Positions 58,146 to 64,000 of a stretch of DNA of 64,000 nt are shown piece after piece (the stretch's first letter is position 1; each line of letters starts with the position of its first letter). The notes under the pieces were generated by a model. The model made no database searches. It saw only the letters and a program-made list of their open reading frames with translations, and was not told where the DNA came from. A program made the position numbers and the translations under genes. The stretch comes from CAVSUB01 sp963816725 (GTDB lineage Bacteria; Acidobacteriota; Vicinamibacteria; Vicinamibacterales; 2-12-FULL-66-21): positions 62,001-126,000 of the forward strand of contig CAWFMC010000013.1 of the NCBI GenBank assembly GCA_963816725.1. The letters are read 5' to 3'.

Positions 58146-60965
58146 GTGCCTACCACCACGCGCGAAACGCCCGATGTGAGCTCCGCGTACCGTCAGCGGG
58201 TGGAAGAGGTCGTCGCCGCCCTGGGCAGCGACGAGGCCCGTGGGTTGAGTGAGGACGAGGCGCGCTCGCGCCTGGATCGATACGGACGTAACGAGCTGAC
58301 CGCCAAACCGCCGATTCCCGGGTGGCGGCGCTTCCTCGCCCAGTTTCGCGATGTGCTGGTCATCCTGCTGCTGGTCGCGACGGCGATCTCGGCTGCCCTG
58401 TGGGTCATCGAGCGCGATGAGTCGCTGCCCTACGAGGCGATGGCCATCTTCGCCGTGATCCTGCTGAATGCGGCCATGGGGTTCATCCAGGAGTCCCGGG
58501 CGGAGGCGGCTGTTGCCGCGCTGCGCAGCATGTCGGCCGCTGGGGCGACGGTGATTCGCGGCGGAGAGCGCCGGAACATCCCCGCCGCGGAGATCGTGCC
58601 GGGGGACGTCCTGCTGGTCGAGGAAGGCGACACCATTCCCGCCGATGCGCGGCTGCTCGAATCGGCCGCGCTGCGATCAGCCGAAGCCGCCCTGACCGGC
58701 GAGAGTCTGCCCGTCAGCAAGGACCCGGACCCGATCCTCGAGGAGGTCCCGCTCGGCGATCGCCACAACATGCTGTTCAGTGGCACGGCGGCGGCCTCCG
58801 GCCACGGCAAGGCGCTCGCCGTCGCGACCGGCATGCGCACCGAGATGGGCCGCATCGCCGGCCTGCTCGACGAGACCGCCGAGGAAGCCACTCCGCTGCA
58901 GCGGGAGCTCGATCGCACCGGCAAGGTGCTTGGCCTCGTCGTCATCGCGATTGCCGTGGTGATGGTGGTGACTATTGTCCTCGTCGAGGAGGTGCGCGGC
59001 GCCGCCGCGCTCTTCGACGTGCTCATCCTGGGTGTCGCGCTGGCAGTAGCGGCCGTGCCGGAAGGCCTGCCGGCAATCGTCACCGCGGTGCTTTCGCTCG
59101 GTGTCCAGCGCATGGCGCGGCGCAACGTCATCGTGCGGCACCTGGCTGCCGTCGAGACGCTGGGCTCGGCGACAGTGATCGCGTCCGACAAGACGGGGAC
59201 GCTGACGAAGAACGAGATGACCGTTCGGGTGGTCGTCACCGCCAGTGGGCGGGTGACTTTGGAGGGTTCGGGTTACGCGCCCGAGGGCGCGGTTCGAGCT
59301 GACGGAGGCGTGCCCCTCGACGGCGCTCGGCGGGTGGAGGTCGAGCGCGCCCTGGCTGTCGCCGACCGCGCGAACAACGCGGCCGTCCGGCTGCATGACG
59401 GCCGGTGGATGGTGCAAGGCGACCCGACCGAAGGTGCCCTCCTGGTGGCCGCGCGCAAGTGCGGCCTGGATCCCGCGGCGCTCGATCAGCGGCTGCCGCG
59501 AGTCGGCGAAGTGCCGTTCTCGTCCGAGCGCAAGTTGATGAGCACGATTCACCGTGACACCGGGCGCGAGCACGCCGGCATCGTGTTCACCAAGGGTGCG
59601 GCGGACGTGCTGCTGGGACGATGCACGTTCGAAGTAATTGGTGACGGTCGCCGGCCGCTCACGGCCGAGCGCCGTGTCGAGATCCTGCAGGTCAACGACA
59701 CACTGGCCGGCGAGGCCTTGCGTACGTTGGGCGTCGCCGCGCGGTGGCTCGAAGACGACGCGCTCGCGGCGCACACCGCCCGGCCTGACGCGCGCGTCGA
59801 GCAGGATCTCGTGTTCGCCGGGCTGATCGGGATGATCGATCCTCCTCGTCCGGAGGTAAAGGACGCGGTCGCGCGCGCCAAGGGGGCCGGCATCCGGCCG
59901 ATCATGATCACCGGGGACCACCCGCGGACCGCCGCTGTGATCGCCCAGGAACTCGGGATCAGCGCCGACGGACGCGTGATGACCGGCAGCGAGCTCGAGA
60001 GACTGTCGACTGACGCCAGCCCACGGACGGTGGCCGAGGTGTCCGTCTACGCCCGGGTGAATCCCGAACACAAACTGCGGATCGTGGACGCGCTCCGGCG
60101 GGCCGGGGCGGTGGTCGCCATGACCGGCGACGGGGTGAACGATGCGCCGGCACTCAAGGCGGCGGACATCGGCGTCGCGATGGGAATCACCGGCACCGAC
60201 GTCTCGAAGGAGGCGGCCGATGTCGTGCTGACGGACGATAACTTCGCCTCGATCGTCGCCGCGGTGGAGGAGGGCCGGGCAATCTTCGCGAACATCCGCA
60301 AGTTCCTGCGCTATCTGCTGTCGTCGAACATCGGTGAAGTGATGACGATGTTCTTCGGGGTGCTGCTGGCCAAGCCGATCGGGTTACCCGAGCGGGAGGG
60401 AGCCGTCGTGCTGCCGCTGCTGGCAACGCAGATCCTGTGGATCAACCTCGTCACGGACGGCGCTCCCGCTCTGGCGCTCGGAGTCGATCCCGCTGATGAG
60501 GGGCTGATGGATCAAGCGCCGCGTCCGCCCGGTGAAGGGGTGTTGACGCCGCAAATGTGGGCCGGCATCGTCCTGGTCGGCGTGATCATGGCGCTGGGGA
60601 CGCTGTTCGTCTTCGACGCGTCGCTGCCGGGCGGATTCGTCGACGGATCCGGTGATCTGCGCTACGCCCAGACGATGACGTTCACGACGCTGGTGCTCTT
60701 CCAGATGTTCAACGTCCTCAATGCGCGATCGGACGATCGCAGCGCGTTCGTCCACTTGTTCGTGAATGGCTGGATGTGGGGCGCGATCGCCGCGTCGCTG
60801 GTCCTTCAGGTGCTCGTTGTGACGGTGCCGTTTCTCCAGCGCGCCTTCGGCACCACCGCCCTCGGCGTGCGTGACTGGGCCTTCTCGGTCGCGGTGGCCA
60901 GTTCGGTGTTATGGCTGAGGGAAGCGAGCAAGCTGTTGGACCGGGCGCGCGCGCCGCGGTCATGA
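58146..60965 (+). CDS. P-type cation ATPase (Ca2+/Mn2+-type, P2A)
   Basis: A 939-residue ion pump. N-terminal cation ATPase domain (GLSEDEARSRLDRYGRNELT), actuator motif ALTGESLPVSKDP, M4 motif AVAAVPEGLPAIVTAVLSLG, phosphorylation site SDKTGTLTKNEM (D348), nucleotide domain, MTGDGVNDAPALKAADIGVA, and M6 LWINLVTDGAPALALGVDP. The acidic/Asn residues of M4 (PEGLP), M5 (SSNIGE) and M6 (NLVTDG) fit the Ca2+ pump group rather than Cu or K pumps. Start GTG has AGGAG upstream. The 225-bp gap after selO holds nothing I recognise. Confidence 0.93.
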   Translation: MPTTTRETPDVSSAYRQRVEEVVAALGSDEARGLSEDEARSRLDRYGRNELTAKPPIPGWRRFLAQFRDVLVILLLVATAISAALWVIERDESLPYEAMAIFAVILLNAAMGFIQESRAEAAVAALRSMSAAGATVIRGGERRNIPAAEIVPGDVLLVEEGDTIPADARLLESAALRSAEAALTGESLPVSKDPDPILEEVPLGDRHNMLFSGTAAASGHGKALAVATGMRTEMGRIAGLLDETAEEATPLQRELDRTGKVLGLVVIAIAVVMVVTIVLVEEVRGAAALFDVLILGVALAVAAVPEGLPAIVTAVLSLGVQRMARRNVIVRHLAAVETLGSATVIASDKTGTLTKNEMTVRVVVTASGRVTLEGSGYAPEGAVRADGGVPLDGARRVEVERALAVADRANNAAVRLHDGRWMVQGDPTEGALLVAARKCGLDPAALDQRLPRVGEVPFSSERKLMSTIHRDTGREHAGIVFTKGAADVLLGRCTFEVIGDGRRPLTAERRVEILQVNDTLAGEALRTLGVAARWLEDDALAAHTARPDARVEQDLVFAGLIGMIDPPRPEVKDAVARAKGAGIRPIMITGDHPRTAAVIAQELGISADGRVMTGSELERLSTDASPRTVAEVSVYARVNPEHKLRIVDALRRAGAVVAMTGDGVNDAPALKAADIGVAMGITGTDVSKEAADVVLTDDNFASIVAAVEEGRAIFANIRKFLRYLLSSNIGEVMTMFFGVLLAKPIGLPEREGAVVLPLLATQILWINLVTDGAPALALGVDPADEGLMDQAPRPPGEGVLTPQMWAGIVLVGVIMALGTLFVFDASLPGGFVDGSGDLRYAQTMTFTTLVLFQMFNVLNARSDDRSAFVHLFVNGWMWGAIAASLVLQVLVVTVPFLQRAFGTTALGVRDWAFSVAVASSVLWLREASKLLDRARAPRS

Positions 60966-60986
60966 GGGTCGCCGGACAGGTGGCGA

Positions 60987-61439
60987 TTATTCCTTGATCG
61001 CGATGATCAGATCCTGATGTCCGAGCAGCGACGGCCGCCCGCACCAGTTGCCAAAAGCAATCTCCTGCAGCGTGCACCCGACCTGCCCGTAGCCATCGCG
61101 AATCCGTTGTTCGTCGTGTGCGACGACGCGTTCCGGATGCTCGGGATCGGCGACGCGGCAAAGAGGGTCGCCGCCGTACTCGAACTTGAGCCCGTGGACG
61201 TCGAGGTTCTGATCGACGAAGCGCCGCGATTCGGCGTTCAGAAGGAAATAGGTGACGACCGCCCGTCCCCCCTTCTTCAGCACGCGGCTGATCTCTGACG
61301 TGTAGGTCGTGACGTCGGCGGGCAGCATGTGCGTGAACACGGATTTGAGCAGCACGAGATCGAACGTGTTGTCAGGGAAGGGAAATCGATACTGCGCGCC
61401 TTGCTGGGCTCCGCCGGAGTTGTAGACCTTGTTCCACGG
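60987..61439 (-). pseudogene. 5'-truncated class I SAM methyltransferase
   Basis: Only the C-terminal half of a methyltransferase is present: PWNKVYNSGGAQQGAQYRF, PFPDNTFDLVLLKSVFTHML, SEISRVLKKGGRAVVTYFLL, DQNLDVHGLKFEYG and a normal end (GHQDLIIAIKE). In the same frame a TGA lies immediately upstream of PWNKV (at about 61440), and the SAM-binding motif I is not found in any frame to the right. It overlaps no other gene and converges on the P-type ATPase gene. Confidence 0.7.
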
Positions 61440-61760
61440 TCAGGCCGTCTCCGCCAGGATCCCGCCAGAGCCCGTGCGCTCCGTCGAGGCAGTAAAAACG
61501 GCTGCAATTGCAATCCCCCGAGTTCGGCCGTAGTCCTCGGTCGACCGCCGTACGCAATCAACGGTGCAGCCCTACTGCACCCTCGCCACGGCGCTCAACG
61601 GTGCTTGGATCCGTGGGTCTCTCTTTCTGTCTTGTCCGGAACGCGCCGGCACCCTGGAGCACGTCATGTCTCAACCAGTGATCTCCACTGAGCTCGTTCG
61701 CCGGGCCAAGTCGTCTCCGCCCGATCGCACAACCGATTTGACGGTGCGACGCCATCGTCG
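61440..61760. other. Intergenic region without recognisable gene
   Basis: Between the methyltransferase remnant and the stop of the multidomain secreted protein. Short open frames here show no domain, signal or start site I can support. It may hold decayed 5' methyltransferase sequence. Confidence 0.5.
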
Positions 61761-64000
61761 TTAGCGCGCCGCGACTATCTCGACGGCCGCATAATTCCAC
61801 CGGTCGTTCGTTGGTGCCGAATCATGAATGTCGACGAGCATGTTCGCGGTCAGTGGGGCTGTGGTCGATTGCACCCAATAAGTATCGCCGGTCGAGGAGT
61901 CGACCCACTGGTGGACAAGGACCTGTCCGATGACTGGGGTACGGGCCACCGCGCGATCCCAGTCGTTACCTACGGCGAAGACCCAGCTGCCGGCCTGTGC
62001 TCCCGGCACGAAGATGTCGGGAGCGCCTGATGCGGCGCCCGTTCGTCCCACCACGCCGACCCCGGCGGCGTTCTTGAACGCGATGACCGTCAACGAACCG
62101 CGGAATCCGGCCACGCCGGGACTGGACTGGACAGTCGCATTGCTCAGCGTCCCCGCGGGGCGTGCGGTCCAAATCTCGGATGTGCCGGCCTGCGTGTTGC
62201 TCTGTTGAACTCGGGTCCATGTCAAGCCAGCGCCGGTGACGGTTGCCGACTGCAGCCCGGTTGCGGGACCGTCGTAGCCCACGAACGCAACCAGCAGGTC
62301 GCTTGCGGTCGCCGTCGAGAATGACGGCGTCGTGATCGTGCCCGGCCCATCGACGGACACTGTTGCTTCCTTCACGATCGGCAGCGGCGGGTGAGTGTTG
62401 TCGACCGTCACCGACACGGAACTGGAGACCGCCGTGAAATTCGCAGCGTCGACCGCGGTCGCCGTCAAGATGTGCACGCCCGCTGTGCTCGACGTCGTGT
62501 CCCATTGGATCGTGTAGGGCGGTGCGGTGACCGGCTGCCCGACTTGCGATCCGTCCACAAAGAACGTGACGTTGACAATCGGGTGTCCGCCGGCTGCCTG
62601 GGCGAACAGCGTGACGGTGGCCCCGACGGTCGCCCCCTCAACCGGGCTCGTGATTTGAACGGACGGGGGGGTGTTGGCGCCGTTGGCAACGGTCACGTCC
62701 ACGACTGGTGAGGTCCCGACGACACCAGTGGCTCCCGCAGTCTGTGCCGCGAGCCGATGGGAGCCGTCCGGTACCAGCGTGCTGTTCCAATTGAGCGTGT
62801 ACGCTCCGACCGGGAGAGGCGCGCCCAATGGCTGGCCGTCAAGCAGTATCTGCACGGGTCCGCCAGACGCCGTGGCGGCGCTCAACGTCACCATGCCCGA
62901 GAGCGGACCCGTTGGCGCGTTCAACGTGATGTCCGGGGGCGGCGCGAGCGAGGGCACGACGGTTTGGAGGACCTGGACGGTCATTCCGATGATCGACACG
63001 AGCACGTCAGTCTCGTTGTTCGCCTTGTTCGCCTCGGCGAAGAAATTGTTGGGATCGACAACTGCCCTGAGCCAGTACGTCCCGTCTGCCAGGGTGTCGA
63101 TGGTTATCGACTGCCCATCGTCGGTCCGGTCGTATTCGTCCACGGCGCCGATATCGAGGCCACGACGCGAAGTGGGATCGGAACAGGAACCAATCCCACC
63201 GATGTCGCCGGCATGCGGCAAGGTGGGGTCATAGATGAAGGAATCGGCGATGCAGAAGCCGACCTTCTCGCTGAGTACCACCGGAGCCCCCGGCTTGCCA
63301 TCCGCACCGACGGTGTACAGCCCGTAGGCGGCGAACGGGAAGTGGAAATGACCGTGCTCGGGATGAAAGATGAACGCACCGGCGAGCGGCACCTGCTGGC
63401 GGAGTGTCCAGGTATTGCCTGACACGCTGTAGATGTACTGCGTGCCTTCGTATATGCCGGAAGCAGCATTGTATGCAGGCTGGATCACGAGTGGTCCGGG
63501 CCCGCCGTTGAACGTATCGTGCGTGTACTGGAACATCCGATGGCCGCCGACCATGGCGATCGAAATTCCGGACGTCGGGATGATGTCGCTCAGATCGGGG
63601 TAGAGGAGTGTGCCTGCGGCGCTTTGAGCAGTGAAGTTGGCTCCGGTCGCATTGGCGCCGTTGATCGTGACGGACCGCTGCGCGGGTGTAAAGGTGAACC
63701 CTGCTTTGCTCGGACTGACCGTGTATGTCGCGTTGGCGAGCCCAGTGAACACGTAGGCGCCTGACGAATCGGCGGTCGTTGTGGCTCCGCCACTCAGTGT
63801 CACGAGCGTGCCGCTGCCCGACGACGCCGGTGTAATCGACCCCGAGAGGCTCCACGTGGGCTGTGTCGCCGTGAAAGCCGGTACCGTGACGTCGACTCCG
63901 CTGACGACGACAGTCCGCGCCGTCGGGCTGAAGCCGAATCCCGTTTTCGCAGGAGTCACCGTGTACGTGCCGTTTGCGACGTTCGTGAACACATACCCGC
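61761..64000 (-). CDS. Secreted multidomain protein with lysyl-oxidase-like domain (5' end outside window)
   Basis: At least 746 residues; the frame continues past the right edge, so the N-terminus is missing. Order seen: two Ig-like carboxypeptidase-regulatory repeats (NGTYTVTPAKTGFGFSPTAR; NATYTVSPSKAGFTFTPAQR); a lysyl-oxidase-like domain of about 210 residues (DLSDIIPTSG, FIFHPEHGHFHFPFAAYGLY with the His cluster expected to bind copper, GLDIGAVDEYDRTDDGQ, YWLRAVVDPNNFFAEANKAN); an Ig-like linker; an Ig-like repeat (SVQITSPVEGATVGATVTLF; VNVTFFVDGSQVGQPVTAPP); and a C-terminal beta domain of about 190 residues (TPSFSTATASDLLVAFVGYD). Lysyl oxidases deaminate peptidyl lysine. The protein is presumably extracellular; its substrate is unknown. 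Confidence 0.85.
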   Translation of the reverse strand, partial: GYVFTNVANGTYTVTPAKTGFGFSPTARTVVVSGVDVTVPAFTATQPTWSLSGSITPASSGSGTLVTLSGGATTTADSSGAYVFTGLANATYTVSPSKAGFTFTPAQRSVTINGANATGANFTAQSAAGTLLYPDLSDIIPTSGISIAMVGGHRMFQYTHDTFNGGPGPLVIQPAYNAASGIYEGTQYIYSVSGNTWTLRQQVPLAGAFIFHPEHGHFHFPFAAYGLYTVGADGKPGAPVVLSEKVGFCIADSFIYDPTLPHAGDIGGIGSCSDPTSRRGLDIGAVDEYDRTDDGQSITIDTLADGTYWLRAVVDPNNFFAEANKANNETDVLVSIIGMTVQVLQTVVPSLAPPPDITLNAPTGPLSGMVTLSAATASGGPVQILLDGQPLGAPLPVGAYTLNWNSTLVPDGSHRLAAQTAGATGVVGTSPVVDVTVANGANTPPSVQITSPVEGATVGATVTLFAQAAGGHPIVNVTFFVDGSQVGQPVTAPPYTIQWDTTSSTAGVHILTATAVDAANFTAVSSSVSVTVDNTHPPLPIVKEATVSVDGPGTITTPSFSTATASDLLVAFVGYDGPATGLQSATVTGAGLTWTRVQQSNTQAGTSEIWTARPAGTLSNATVQSSPGVAGFRGSLTVIAFKNAAGVGVVGRTGAASGAPDIFVPGAQAGSWVFAVGNDWDRAVARTPVIGQVLVHQWVDSSTGDTYWVQSTTAPLTANMLVDIHDSAPTNDRWNYAAVEIVAAR

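Overview
The window is a GC-rich bacterial chromosome segment, most probably from an acidobacterium, perhaps of the Vicinamibacterales type. The best clues are two 'acidobacterial duplicated orphan permeases' side by side with no ATPase, an Oar-type TonB receptor carrying a carboxypeptidase-like N-terminal domain, PadR regulators, DUF1080 and Gfo/Idh/MocA proteins with export signals, and many Tat-exported sugar enzymes. The taxonomic call is inference from gene content; no rRNA or tRNA gene was recognised.

Layout. 1-9.3 kb: an IclR regulator with a palindromic operator candidate, the stub of a deleted TonB receptor, a two-subunit GMC-type sugar dehydrogenase, an intact TonB receptor, a Tat-exported TIM-barrel isomerase and a GNAT enzyme. 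9.3-12.6 kb: a D-2-hydroxyacid dehydrogenase, a DJ-1/PfpI protein and an exported aldose 1-epimerase. 12.8-22.3 kb: a compact minus-strand operon (FHA protein, 32-residue membrane peptide, PP2C phosphatase, Ser/Thr kinase, RodA-PBP fusion, second FHA protein) with a divergent winged-helix/FHA regulator. It resembles the actinobacterial fhaAB-pstP-rodA-pbpA-pknAB cell-wall locus and is the most interesting gene system here. 22.4-26.8 kb: rhaA, divergent from a lactate permease and a GT87-type membrane glycosyltransferase. 26.9-31.0 kb: diheme cytochrome c, an FkbM-type protein with a lipobox, a DUF1080 hydrolase and an AraC/GyrI regulator. 31.4-36.4 kb: two ADOP permeases, one frameshifted. 36.4-46 kb: exported Gfo/Idh/MocA protein, an unknown exported protein, a giant APC-USP-MgtE fusion, an M28 peptidase and a PadR/RDD pair with a palindromic operator. 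46-54 kb: DUF485/actP, amidohydrolase, a collapsed GH13 gene, Gfo/Idh/MocA, GH67 alpha-glucuronidase. 54-64 kb: small genes (CWC, DUF3237, histone-like), selO, a Ca2+-type P-ATPase, a decayed methyltransferase and a secreted multidomain protein with a lysyl-oxidase-like domain that runs off the right edge.

Biology. Much of the window serves plant-polymer and sugar use: outer-membrane uptake, periplasmic oxidation, epimerisation and hydrolysis, rhamnose isomerisation, lactate/acetate transport and glucuronoxylan debranching. A second layer is cell-envelope signalling through Ser/Thr phosphorylation.

Intergenic DNA is unusual. It is filled with short arrays of 7-bp repeats in several sequence families (GGGACTC, GGGGACT, GGCAGAT, GCTGGCA, GGGATCA, GGCGCTG, GAACCCT). 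The G-rich families often start directly after a stop codon with the G-rich strand as the coding strand, whereas the GAACC family often lies before a start codon. A 13-bp hairpin of the form AACCG-NNN-CGGTT occurs three times at gene ends. Two genes (a TonB receptor and a GH13 enzyme) survive only as fragments explained by internal deletion.
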